Below, in pieces: positions 1 through 8,512 of a stretch of 64,000 nt of DNA. The position numbers were made by a program, and so were the translations under genes. The notes beneath the pieces were generated by a model. That model was not told the DNA's origin. It saw only the letters and a list, made by a program, of their open reading frames with translations, and ran no database searches. The stretch covers positions 248,001 to 312,000 of the forward strand of contig JBJKUL010000001.1 in NCBI GenBank assembly GCA_045563135.1, given 5' to 3'. Numbering within the stretch: position 1 is the first letter of the stretch; each line of letters starts with the position of its first letter. This DNA is from Actinomarina sp002308095. Lineage in GTDB: Bacteria > Actinomycetota > Acidimicrobiia > Actinomarinales > Actinomarinaceae.

Positions 1-1482
1 AAGAAAGAAAACTCATCTGCAGCCATGAAGGCATTTATCACAAATAAAATCGCAGATATTGGATTAATGATAGGAATTATTGTTTTAGCATTGTCTACCG
101 GCACAATGAGAATTAGTGAAATTCTTTATCAATCAACACACGATTATGCATCACTAAAATCTGTTGCTTATCTTGCTGGAGTTTTATTGTTCATAGGAGC
201 AATGGGTAAAAGCGCACAGTTCCCACTTCATGTTTGGTTGCCTGATGCTATGGCTGGACCTACACCTGTATCAGCACTCATGCATGCAGCAACTATGGTA
301 ACTGCTGGTGTTTATTTATTAGCAAGAATGTTTCCGTTTTATGAAGGTATGGCAAATCAAGCTTTAGACGTTGTTCTACTTTTTGGAGTAATAACTTTAT
401 TTGCAGCAGGATTAATTGCAATAGTCCAAGATGATTTGAAGAAAGTATTAGCTTATTCAACTGTAAGTCAGCTTGGGTATATGGTTGCTGCTATTGGTTC
501 AGGTGCCTATACGGCTGCATTATTTCACCTCTGGACTCATGCATTTTTTAAAGCTCTACTTTTCTTAGGAGCTGGTTCTGTTATTCATGCTGTGCACACG
601 AATAGCATGAAAGAAATGGGGGGACTCAGAAAAGAAATGCCCAGAACTTATACAACATTTATTATTGGAACAGTTGCTCTTGCGGGACTGCCGCCGCTTG
701 CAGGTTTTTTCTCAAAAGATGAGATACTCGCTTCTTTAAATCATGGTGGATACACCACATACTTTGCTATTGCGGTTTCAGGAGCATTTATCACTGCATT
801 TTATATGACTAGAGCCGTAGTTTTAACATTCTTTGGAGATTATAGGGGTAGTGGCCATCCGCACGAATCTGATTCAATGATGACAACCCCCCTCCTTGTA
901 CTTGCTGGCTTTGCTGTTACTGCTGGTTGGGTCAACATCCCTGGTGTTTATACAGGTTTTACAGATTGGGTCACTACACGAAAAAATCCAATAATCGAAT
1001 ATCACCCTGAGTCTTTTGACTACTTCGCATTGACTAGCGGCTTAACGGCCGGTTTAGTTGGAATAGGTCTAGCTTATTATGTTTACCAAGTTCTTGGAAA
1101 ACCAGAAGAGGGAGATCAGAAGATAAAAGTTGAACCAGTATGGAGTCTTCTTGAAAACAAATATTATTTAGATGATTTTTACTTTAAATATATAATTAAT
1201 CCAACAAAATCTACACTTGCAAACATTGTTGATAGGTTTAATACAAATATTTTAGATAGAACAGTCAACATGTTTGGAGTAGCAGCATCATATCTTGGCA
1301 ATATTGTTTATGAGAAGTTAGATCAGGGTGGTATTGATAAAGCATTAAACGCTTCTTCATCATCTACTGATGCTCTAGGCGCAAGAGTAAAACTCTTACA
1401 AACTGGAAAAGCTCAGCAATATATTATGTATTTTTTAAGCGGTGTAATAGTAATTAGCTTATTAATTTTGTTAGTGTTATAG
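1..1482 (+). CDS. nuoL: NADH-quinone oxidoreductase subunit L (partial, 5' end outside window)
   Basis: Large antiporter-like subunit of respiratory complex I in the cytoplasmic membrane, forming one proton channel and the long lateral helix. The frame is open from base 1 with no start, so the N-terminal part (roughly 150 residues by comparison with the usual 600-650) lies upstream; an in-frame ATG at 25 is internal. Visible hallmarks are HVWLPDAMAGPTPVSAL and the HAFFKALLFLGAGSVIHA segment carrying channel Lys/His residues. The C-terminus ends in a long region and a final hydrophobic helix. nuoM follows after 8 bases, and its Shine-Dalgarno AGGAGGT overlaps the nuoL stop. Identification is secure. 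Confidence 0.96.
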   Translation, partial: KKENSSAAMKAFITNKIADIGLMIGIIVLALSTGTMRISEILYQSTHDYASLKSVAYLAGVLLFIGAMGKSAQFPLHVWLPDAMAGPTPVSALMHAATMVTAGVYLLARMFPFYEGMANQALDVVLLFGVITLFAAGLIAIVQDDLKKVLAYSTVSQLGYMVAAIGSGAYTAALFHLWTHAFFKALLFLGAGSVIHAVHTNSMKEMGGLRKEMPRTYTTFIIGTVALAGLPPLAGFFSKDEILASLNHGGYTTYFAIAVSGAFITAFYMTRAVVLTFFGDYRGSGHPHESDSMMTTPLLVLAGFAVTAGWVNIPGVYTGFTDWVTTRKNPIIEYHPESFDYFALTSGLTAGLVGIGLAYYVYQVLGKPEEGDQKIKVEPVWSLLENKYYLDDFYFKYIINPTKSTLANIVDRFNTNILDRTVNMFGVAASYLGNIVYEKLDQGGIDKALNASSSSTDALGARVKLLQTGKAQQYIMYFLSGVIVISLLILLVL

Positions 1483-1490
1483 GAGGTAAA

Positions 1491-3080
1491 GTGGAAATAG
1501 TAACTAATAATTTTGAATTTTTGGAAAATGGTTTAGGCCTTAGCCTCGTCGTATTTTTCCCACTTGTCAGCGCTTTAATAGTTGCTCTTATGCCAAAAAA
1601 GCAAGAGGTATTGATAAAGTTGACGGCGCTTGGTTCTTCAATAATAACTTTCATCCTTAGTGTTATTGTGGCAATTCAATTTGATTACTCAAAAGCTGAA
1701 CAGTTTCAGCTAGGAAGCAAACTTTCCTGGATTGAAGCTATCAATTCTAATTACGAAATTGGCATTGATGGAATATCCTTACCACTATTACTGCTCTCAA
1801 CTTTTATTACAGTCTTAGCAATAATTTACTCATTTGAACATCTTCCAGAGCCTAAGAGTCCTAAGGGAATGATGGCTTTAATCTTAATTCTAGAGACAGG
1901 GATGAATGGTACATTTGTTGCTTTAGACCTAATCCTCTTCTTTGTATTTTTTGAGCTTGTATTGTTGCCTATGTATTTCATGATTGGAATATGGGGGGAT
2001 AAGACAATGAGAGCTGTATCAGGTCTCAAAAATGAGGTAGAGACACGCTTATACGCAAGTATTAAGTTTTTTGTTTTTACTTTATTTGGGTCTGCTTTCA
2101 TGCTCCTAGGGTTTTTAGGGTTATATTTCAGAGGGTCAAAAACGTTTAGCATTCCAGAGTTAATTGAACTTGGAACAAGTGGTGCATTTACAGGTACGTT
2201 TGCAACTCTAGTCTTTGCTGTACTCTTTTTAGGTTTTGCAGTAAAAGTACCAATGTGGCCACTTCATACATGGCTACCTGATGCTCACACAGCAGCTCCT
2301 ACAGTTGGATCAGTTTTGTTAGCTGCAATTCTTTTAAAGTTAGGCTCTTATGGTTTTGTAAGAATAGCACTTCCGATTCTGCCAGAGCAGGCAAAGGCTT
2401 GGGCCCCAGCAATAGCAATTCTTTCAGCAATTGGAATAATTTATGGGTCTTTAGCATGTCTTGCTCAAACAGACCTTAAAAGATTAATTGCCTTCTCTTC
2501 TGTGGGTCATATGGGTTTTGTTATGCTTGGAATCTCTTCACTAACATCTATTGGAATAAATGCGGCAATGATAGGAATGGTTGCACACGGTGTGATTACT
2601 GGTTTACTCTTCTTTCTTTCCGGTTCAATGGCACATACCTATCACACCAGAGACATGGGTAGACTTGGTGGAAATATGAAACTCTTACCAAAAACTGGGG
2701 CATTACTTGGATTTACAGCAATGGCTTCACTAGGTCTCCCAGGGCTTGCAGGTTTCTGGGGAGAGTTTATGGCTTTACTAGGTGCGTACAACCCACTTCC
2801 TGGATTAAACATTACAATCTTTAGAACATCAATGGTGGCAGGAGCCATAGGTACAGTTTTAACTGCAGGTTATCTTCTATGGATGCTTCAAAGGGTAAAC
2901 CTTGGTGAGCCAAATGAAGAGTGGATAGATAAAGAGCTTCATGATGCAGACGCATATGAATTAGCTGCTTGGATACCACTTGTTATTTTGACCATTCTTA
3001 TAGGTGTATTTCCTAAATTAATATTTGGATCTACAAATGATGCTGTAATCAGTTTGGTTACCAAAGCATTTGGAGGCTAA
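1491..3080 (+). CDS. nuoM: NADH-quinone oxidoreductase subunit M
   Basis: Second antiporter-like proton-pumping subunit of complex I, an integral membrane protein of 529 residues with about 14 hydrophobic segments, the usual size. The family motifs PLHTWLPDAHTAAPTVGS and DLKRLIAFSSVGHMGFV are present, as is a buried Glu in the EXXLLPMYFMIG segment. The start is GTG at 1491, supported by a perfect AGGAGGT at 1481-1487. It sits between nuoL and nuoN and overlaps nuoN by 11 bases, so the three are translated from one mRNA. Confidence 0.96.
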   Translation: MEIVTNNFEFLENGLGLSLVVFFPLVSALIVALMPKKQEVLIKLTALGSSIITFILSVIVAIQFDYSKAEQFQLGSKLSWIEAINSNYEIGIDGISLPLLLLSTFITVLAIIYSFEHLPEPKSPKGMMALILILETGMNGTFVALDLILFFVFFELVLLPMYFMIGIWGDKTMRAVSGLKNEVETRLYASIKFFVFTLFGSAFMLLGFLGLYFRGSKTFSIPELIELGTSGAFTGTFATLVFAVLFLGFAVKVPMWPLHTWLPDAHTAAPTVGSVLLAAILLKLGSYGFVRIALPILPEQAKAWAPAIAILSAIGIIYGSLACLAQTDLKRLIAFSSVGHMGFVMLGISSLTSIGINAAMIGMVAHGVITGLLFFLSGSMAHTYHTRDMGRLGGNMKLLPKTGALLGFTAMASLGLPGLAGFWGEFMALLGAYNPLPGLNITIFRTSMVAGAIGTVLTAGYLLWMLQRVNLGEPNEEWIDKELHDADAYELAAWIPLVILTILIGVFPKLIFGSTNDAVISLVTKAFGG

Positions 3081-4563
3081 TATTTCTATCAACTATTTTG
3101 CTATTTCAAGTGAACTAATTGTAGTTTTCACAATTATTGGAACAATATTTTTTGATCTCTTGCTGCCAAGAAAATCTAAATTTTATGTTGCTTTAGTTGC
3201 ATTATTGGGATCTCTTATTTCATTTATTCCTCTAATTTTCCAGTGGGTAAATTATGAGAATCCACTAGTTCTTTTTGAAGGAAGCTATGTAGTGGATAAA
3301 TTTTCGCTAATCCTAAAAGGACTTTTTATTCTGGTCACATATCTAACATTTTTACTTTCAATAAATTTCATTGAAAGTGATAAGTATTATCAAGGAGAAT
3401 ACTACTACTTGCTACTTAGCTCTCTCCTAGGAGCACTTGTAGTTGCTTCATCAAGAGATATGCTAACTTTATTTATTGGCATTGAGCTTGCTTCTGCACC
3501 GATGTTCCTACTTTCAGGCTGGAAGAAAGGGGATCAGAAATCAAATGAGGGAGCGATTAAATTTTTCTTACTTGGAGTGCTCTCAGCGTCACTCATATTG
3601 TATGGTTTCTCACTTCTTTATGGTCTTACTGGGGAATTAATTTTTTCTGAAATTTCTAAAGTTTTATTAGTAAAAAATCTCTCCACTTCACCAGCAACAC
3701 TCTTAAGTGCAATGTTAATTTTGGCTGGCATTGGTTTTAAAATTTCTGTTGTTCCATTCCACTCTTGGGCGCCTGATACATACGAAGGATCACCACTACC
3801 AGTTACTGCATATCTTTCAGTCAGCTCCAAAGCAACAGGTTTTGTGGCATTGATGATTATTCTTACAAAAATTTTCCCAGATTCAGGTTCGAGTTGGGGA
3901 GTAGTATTAGTACTTATATCAGGCATGACTATGTTTATTGGAAACTTGTCTGCTTTACAGCAGTCAAACCCTGTAAGACTTTTAGCATATTCTTCAATTG
4001 CTCAAGCAGGATTTATTTTAGCTCCATTAGCTATTGCCGGAATATCTGGTGATTATGCAGACGGTGTATACGCTAGTGTTACTTATTTAATTATTTATGC
4101 TTTTATGAATTTAGGGGCATTTCTTGTAGTAAATGTACTAATCAACACCAGTGGAAGCAATGATATTTATGAATGGGGAGGTCTCTCAAAACACCAACCT
4201 TTAACTGCTATTTTTGCAACGGTGTTTTTCTTTTCACTTGCAGGAATACCCCCACTTGGTGGATGGTTTGCAAAGTTTGTGGTATTTCGAAGCCTTCTAA
4301 GTTCTGGAGAAATATTTGGAATTACACTTGCAGTTATAGGTGCAGTAAATGCCGTAATAGGACTTGTATTCTATGCCAGGATATCAAAAATCATTTGGAT
4401 GGATGCACCATCTGAAAATATTACTGTTACAACTAGAAACACATTGTTGAGCCCACTAAAGGTTGTCGGATTTATCAGCCTTGTAATAACTTTAATTGCG
4501 GGCATTTTTCCAAATTTATTTTCCTACCTTGGTAATGCTTCAGCATTATTTTTTAATAGTTAA
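3070..4563 (+). CDS. nuoN: NADH-quinone oxidoreductase subunit N
   Basis: Third antiporter-like membrane subunit of complex I, 497 residues, normal length. Family landmarks are IELASAPMFLLSGW, KFFLLGVLSAS, VPFHSWAPDTYEGSPLPVTA and the late GIPPLGGWFAKF motif. The first in-frame start is TTG at 3070, inside the nuoM end, but nothing like a Shine-Dalgarno precedes it. A GGAGG at 3072-3076 is instead well spaced for the in-frame ATT at 3082, so a rare ATT start (four residues shorter) is possible. It is the last nuo gene here, followed 5 bases later by a MidA-family methyltransferase. Confidence 0.95.
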   Translation: MEANISINYFAISSELIVVFTIIGTIFFDLLLPRKSKFYVALVALLGSLISFIPLIFQWVNYENPLVLFEGSYVVDKFSLILKGLFILVTYLTFLLSINFIESDKYYQGEYYYLLLSSLLGALVVASSRDMLTLFIGIELASAPMFLLSGWKKGDQKSNEGAIKFFLLGVLSASLILYGFSLLYGLTGELIFSEISKVLLVKNLSTSPATLLSAMLILAGIGFKISVVPFHSWAPDTYEGSPLPVTAYLSVSSKATGFVALMIILTKIFPDSGSSWGVVLVLISGMTMFIGNLSALQQSNPVRLLAYSSIAQAGFILAPLAIAGISGDYADGVYASVTYLIIYAFMNLGAFLVVNVLINTSGSNDIYEWGGLSKHQPLTAIFATVFFFSLAGIPPLGGWFAKFVVFRSLLSSGEIFGITLAVIGAVNAVIGLVFYARISKIIWMDAPSENITVTTRNTLLSPLKVVGFISLVITLIAGIFPNLFSYLGNASALFFNS

Positions 4564-4568
4564 TTAGG

Positions 4569-5594
4569 TTGATTAATACAGAATTTTTAAGCTTCCTTCA
4601 AGATAAGTATCAAAGAGAATTCTTTTACTTTGATGAGTATATGGAAGAATGCCTTTACTCTGATTTTGGTTTTTTTAACACTACAAAGGTTAGGTCAAAT
4701 AAAGAAGGTGACTTCTTAACTTCACCAGAAGTATCAGATTACTTTGGATACTTTATTTCAAATTTTGTAAAAGTAAATAATATCGATAAAAATTTATTAG
4801 AAATAGGAGCTGGAACGGGATCTCTAGGATATCAAATTGATAAATTTTCAAATAAAAAACCATTAGTTGTTGAGAAATCTAAAACTGCCATCACGTCTCT
4901 TGAAGATATGCAGTTCACGGTGTATGAGTCAGTAGATTCTATGTCGAAGGAGGATATTGGCTTACTATATATGAATGAAGTGCTAGATAATGTTCCATGC
5001 TCAATTGCCGTGAACAAAGATGGTGAATGGTTTGAGAAAATAATCAGATTAAAACAAGATCAACTAGTTTATGATTTAGTGCCTGCAAGAGAGATAAATT
5101 TAGATTGGATTAGTGATTTTAATATCGACGCATTAGAAGGAATTGAAATTGAAATTCAAAAAAACTCAACAGAATACCTCATAAAGCTGATTTCGAAATT
5201 TAATCCAGAATTTTTGATAATAATTGACTACGGATATGAATTCCACGAAAGAAAAGATAAACCCTATAAATCACTAATAAGGACTTACAAAAATCATCAT
5301 CTGGCGGGTGATACTATTCTTCAGCCTGCATCAACAGATATAACTTATGATGTAAATTTCTCGAGTGTTAAAACCACCTTAAATAGTCTAAATTACACAG
5401 TGGAACTTCTTACTCAGAAGGAATTTATTGAGCAGAATGGTTTTGAAAATTTGTATAAGAAAATTAATAATGAATTTCAGGTAGCTGAAGGAATTCAAAA
5501 ACTTAAATTAAAGTCAGACCTTGTAGGACTAGACGCAATAAGCAATAATCGAGGACTTGGTGGTTTCATGGTTGCTGTTGCTAAAAAATTATAA
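4569..5594 (+). CDS. MidA/NDUFAF7-family SAM-dependent methyltransferase (DUF185)
   Basis: Class I SAM-dependent methyltransferase of the DUF185/COG1565 family, 341 residues. Visible signatures are the N-terminal GDFLTSPEVSDYFG (family version of DFxTSPExS), the SAM-binding LLEIGAGTGSLGYQI and the later EVLDNVP and IDYGYE segments. The eukaryotic homologue NDUFAF7/MidA is a complex I assembly factor that methylates an arginine of the 49-kDa (NuoD-equivalent) subunit. The gene starts with TTG only 5 bases after nuoN, so cotranscription with complex I supports the same role here (inference). A weak TTAGG precedes the start. Confidence 0.85.
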   Translation: MINTEFLSFLQDKYQREFFYFDEYMEECLYSDFGFFNTTKVRSNKEGDFLTSPEVSDYFGYFISNFVKVNNIDKNLLEIGAGTGSLGYQIDKFSNKKPLVVEKSKTAITSLEDMQFTVYESVDSMSKEDIGLLYMNEVLDNVPCSIAVNKDGEWFEKIIRLKQDQLVYDLVPAREINLDWISDFNIDALEGIEIEIQKNSTEYLIKLISKFNPEFLIIIDYGYEFHERKDKPYKSLIRTYKNHHLAGDTILQPASTDITYDVNFSSVKTTLNSLNYTVELLTQKEFIEQNGFENLYKKINNEFQVAEGIQKLKLKSDLVGLDAISNNRGLGGFMVAVAKKL

Positions 5595-5605
5595 TCAGCA
5601 TCACT

Positions 5606-5611
5606 TATAAT
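5606..5611 (+). promoter_or_regulatory. -10 element for a leaderless htpX transcript
   Basis: A perfect TATAAT ends 6 bases before the htpX ATG, so initiation 7 bases downstream would start the mRNA at the start codon itself. No Shine-Dalgarno precedes htpX, which agrees. No convincing -35 is seen at 17 bases. Leaderless mRNAs are common in Actinobacteria. Confidence 0.5.
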
Positions 5612-5617
5612 TAAATT

Positions 5618-6457
5618 ATGAATCAAGTAAAAACTACAGCACTATTGACACTAATGAGTTTAGTAGTTCTATTTACGGCACAAACACTTGGGTATAATTT
5701 GATATTTTCAATTTTTTTAGCTGCTGTTTTTAATTTCGCAATATATTTCTACTCTGGAAAAATTGCTTTATCTTCGACGAAGGCAAAAAAAATTGAAGAT
5801 GGACAGTATGAAGATGTTACAGGTATCGTGAAGTATCTAATCCAAAAAGAAAAAATGCCTATGCCAGATCTTTACATAATTGAAAATGACCAACCTAATG
5901 CTTTTGCTACCGGTAGAAATCCTAAGAATGCCAGTGTGGCAGTAACAACAGGAATTTTAAAAGTCTTAAATAGGGAGGAGCTTGAGGGAGTGTTAGCTCA
6001 TGAAATTTCGCATATAAAGAATAGAGATATTCTTGTTTCCAGCATGGCAGCTATGCTTGCTTCTACAATCTCATTCATGTCCAGGAGTGTTTTTTGGGGA
6101 GGAGGAAATAGAAATCGAAATACTCATCCAGCAATTTTCATAATTGCATTAGTTGCTGCACCTCTAGCTTCTGTAATTATTCGTATGGCTATCTCAAGAA
6201 CTCGTGAATTTGGTGCCGATAAAACTGGCTCGAGCATTTCTGGAAACCCATTGGCTCTTGCCTCTGCTCTCGAGAAGATTGAGAGATACTCAAAACTTCC
6301 AATGAATGTAAACCCTGCCGTTAGCCAGCTATTTATATCGGATCCGTTAAAAGCTTTATCAGGAGGGGGAATGAGAAAACTTTTTTCGACACACCCTCCA
6401 ACAGCAGAAAGAGTAAGAAGACTAAGGGAGGATGCTAGTGGTATTCGGTATAGGTAA
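5618..6457 (+). CDS. htpX: Membrane zinc metalloprotease HtpX (peptidase M48)
   Basis: Membrane-embedded endopeptidase for quality control of damaged membrane proteins, 279 residues. Two N-terminal transmembrane helices (about 8-25 and 29-45) precede the cytoplasmic catalytic domain. The zinc site HEISH is at residues 128-132, and the third ligand is likely Glu197 in SRTREFGAD. A further hydrophobic pair lies near 142-158 and 173-192. The C-terminal FSTHPPTAERVRRL is typical of HtpX. It begins 23 bases after the methyltransferase with its own -10 box, and its end overlaps the rhodanese gene by up to 26 bases. Confidence 0.93.
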   Translation: MNQVKTTALLTLMSLVVLFTAQTLGYNLIFSIFLAAVFNFAIYFYSGKIALSSTKAKKIEDGQYEDVTGIVKYLIQKEKMPMPDLYIIENDQPNAFATGRNPKNASVAVTTGILKVLNREELEGVLAHEISHIKNRDILVSSMAAMLASTISFMSRSVFWGGGNRNRNTHPAIFIIALVAAPLASVIIRMAISRTREFGADKTGSSISGNPLALASALEKIERYSKLPMNVNPAVSQLFISDPLKALSGGGMRKLFSTHPPTAERVRRLREDASGIRYR

Positions 6458-6791
6458 TGAAATAGAGGAAGTTCAGTCAGAGAATTTAGAAAATCTTTTA
6501 GTTGAGGGATACAAACTTATAGATGTTAGGGAACAAGATGAATGGGATGCTGGACATCACTCTGACGCTACACACATACCTATGGGTTCACTTCCTGAGA
6601 AGATTATTGATTTCAATGAAGATGAAAAATATATAATTATTTGCCGATCTGGTGGAAGGTCTGCAAGAGTTTGTTCTTTTATGGAAAAAGAAGGTTATAG
6701 CTCTTTTAACTTAGAAGGTGGTATGAATAAATTATCGTTAACTTCTGAAAAAATTGTTAATGTAGATGGCACTACTGGTACAGTCATCTAA
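6432..6791 (+). CDS. Single-domain rhodanese-like sulfurtransferase
   Basis: Small cytoplasmic rhodanese domain protein of 119 residues. The N-terminal YKLIDVREQDEWDAGHHSDATHIP and the active loop CRSGGRS with Cys71 are intact, so it can carry a persulfide; the physiological sulfur donor and acceptor are unknown. ATG 6432 is only one base after AGGGAGG, whereas in-frame GTG 6438 is spaced 6 bases from it, so the real protein may be two residues shorter. It overlaps the end of htpX, implying translational coupling. Confidence 0.88.
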   Translation: MLVVFGIGNEIEEVQSENLENLLVEGYKLIDVREQDEWDAGHHSDATHIPMGSLPEKIIDFNEDEKYIIICRSGGRSARVCSFMEKEGYSSFNLEGGMNKLSLTSEKIVNVDGTTGTVI

Positions 6792-6800
6792 AATCAACAT

Positions 6801-7757
6801 GTGATAATTTGTATCGGCAATGCGATGGTGGACTCTCTTCAAAAAATAGATGAAGAAACATTAGTCCAACTGAATCTTAATAAAGCCAGAATGACACTGG
6901 TAGATAAAAATAGATCTAATGAATTATTAGAGGCAATGCCTAACCCAACACAGGCAGCAGGCGGTTCAGCAGCCAACACAGCATACTGGGCAGCACAGCT
7001 TGGCGGCAACGTAGGTTTTATAGGAAAAATTTCAAATGACGAGCTTGGTATTCAGTTTAAAGAGAGTGTCAAAAAATCTGGTCTGAATGATTTTACAATA
7101 TTCGAAACAGAGGACAATCAAACTGGGCATTGTGCAATTTTCATTACTCCAGACGGAGAAAGAACGATGAATACATACTTGGGGGCTGGAGCCTTTCTCT
7201 CAGTAGAAGATTTAAATGAAGAAGCTATCAAATCTGCTGAAATACTTTATATGGAGGGATATTTATGGGATAGACCAACAAGTAAAGAAGCTTTTTTATA
7301 TGCTGCAAAATTAAACAAGTCATCAGGTGGCAAAAATGCAATTACTTTATCTGACGTATTTTGTGTAGAAATGCATAGAGATAGTTTTATTGAGTTCATT
7401 AAAGAAAGTATTGACTTTGTATTTTGTAATGAAGAAGAAATCATGTCACTCACAATGAAAGAAACGATTGATGAAGCAATTAATTCTTTTACAAACCTGT
7501 TCCCCAATATCGAAGAATTAGTTTGCACCTTAGGTCCAAGAGGAGCCCTTGTCATCAGTAATGGTAAAAAGTCTCATTACGATGCTACTGAAGCGGAAGT
7601 TGTAGATAAAACTGGTGCTGGAGATTATTTTGCTGCAGGATATTTGTATGGTCTACAAAAAAAATTGTCTATAGAGGAATCTGCAGACATAGCTAATAGA
7701 AGTGCAGCGTATGTCATTAGTGAAGTTGGAGTTAGGCCTAAAAATAAATTTGACTAA
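6801..7757 (+). CDS. PfkB-family carbohydrate/nucleoside kinase
   Basis: Ribokinase/PfkB-fold kinase of 318 residues that phosphorylates a sugar or nucleoside with ATP. It has the N-terminal GNAMVDS, the substrate-loop GGSAANTAYWAAQLGG (residues 54-70) and the C-terminal anion-hole motif TGAGD at 271-275, with Asp275 as the catalytic base. The closest general resemblance is to the adenosine kinase-like branch found in many marine bacteria, but substrate cannot be fixed from sequence. The start is GTG at 6801, as the nearby ATG is out of frame. Its end overlaps the convergent minus-strand gene by 4 bases. Confidence 0.85.
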   Translation: MIICIGNAMVDSLQKIDEETLVQLNLNKARMTLVDKNRSNELLEAMPNPTQAAGGSAANTAYWAAQLGGNVGFIGKISNDELGIQFKESVKKSGLNDFTIFETEDNQTGHCAIFITPDGERTMNTYLGAGAFLSVEDLNEEAIKSAEILYMEGYLWDRPTSKEAFLYAAKLNKSSGGKNAITLSDVFCVEMHRDSFIEFIKESIDFVFCNEEEIMSLTMKETIDEAINSFTNLFPNIEELVCTLGPRGALVISNGKKSHYDATEAEVVDKTGAGDYFAAGYLYGLQKKLSIEESADIANRSAAYVISEVGVRPKNKFD

Positions 7758-8512
7758 CTACTCCAACCCAATACTCGAACGAAATCTAATCTTTCATCGT
7801 TTACCAACTCAGGATTTAAATTTACTTTTAAAGGATTGAATTCTTGATTCTTAGAAAAAATGATTAAATTATTTTCGGAGTCGCCTGCAATTATATTATT
7901 TCCATCTGGTGACCAATGTAATGATTCAAAATAGTAATTTGAAGGTGCACGTGAATTAAAAACTTCAACAGTTTTGATTCTATCTACGTAATACACTCCA
8001 ATAACCCGAGAGTTATAGTCAGAAGTTTCCCAAGGATCAATTAATTTTTCTCCGTAAACGTTCATTTTATTATTTTCTACAGAAAAGTTATCATTTGCAT
8101 CTTTAGAAATTTCTCCAGATTCTATATCAACAATCAGAACATTTCTATACAGAGAGTCTCTTCCATCATTCCAATATGGAAGAATTATATTATTTTTATC
8201 ATAAATCTGCGCATCATAAAAATTAATATCATAAGAAAAATTGTAAAGATCGCTACTGCAGACTACTTTTTCTTCTTCTAACGAATCGGCTGATAAATCG
8301 ATATAGAAAATACATGAGTCAATAATGTCTGGAGCTGGAGGTATGATATTTTCAGACTGTATTTCTACAAAGTAAATTAATTTTCCTTCAAAATTATTTT
8401 CTGATGATAAATCTACATATTCAGGTAGGGGAACTATTCCAAATATAGCAACGATAATTGTAGTTAATATGAGAATTGTTATTGAAGAAATTAGCAATCG
8501 CTTATTAGTCAT
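7754..8512 (-). CDS. Membrane-anchored protein of unknown function, possible beta-propeller
   Basis: 252 residues with one N-terminal transmembrane or uncleaved signal segment (about residues 5-27, LLISSITILILTTIIVAIFG) and an extracytoplasmic remainder. The segment LHWSPDGNNIIAGDSENNLIIFS resembles a TolB/WD40-type propeller blade, but I see only one clear blade, so the fold is a guess. There is no catalytic motif. Start and stop overlap with the upstream minus-strand gene as TAATG, so the two are one operon. I do not recognise the family. Confidence 0.6.
   Translation of the reverse strand: MTNKRLLISSITILILTTIIVAIFGIVPLPEYVDLSSENNFEGKLIYFVEIQSENIIPPAPDIIDSCIFYIDLSADSLEEEKVVCSSDLYNFSYDINFYDAQIYDKNNIILPYWNDGRDSLYRNVLIVDIESGEISKDANDNFSVENNKMNVYGEKLIDPWETSDYNSRVIGVYYVDRIKTVEVFNSRAPSNYYFESLHWSPDGNNIIAGDSENNLIIFSKNQEFNPLKVNLNPELVNDERLDFVRVLGWSS

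Noticed and set aside
4173..4415. Cys-rich open frame within nuoN in another frame
   Set aside because: The Cys codons come from nuoN TTT/GTA runs read out of frame. It lies wholly within conserved nuoN.
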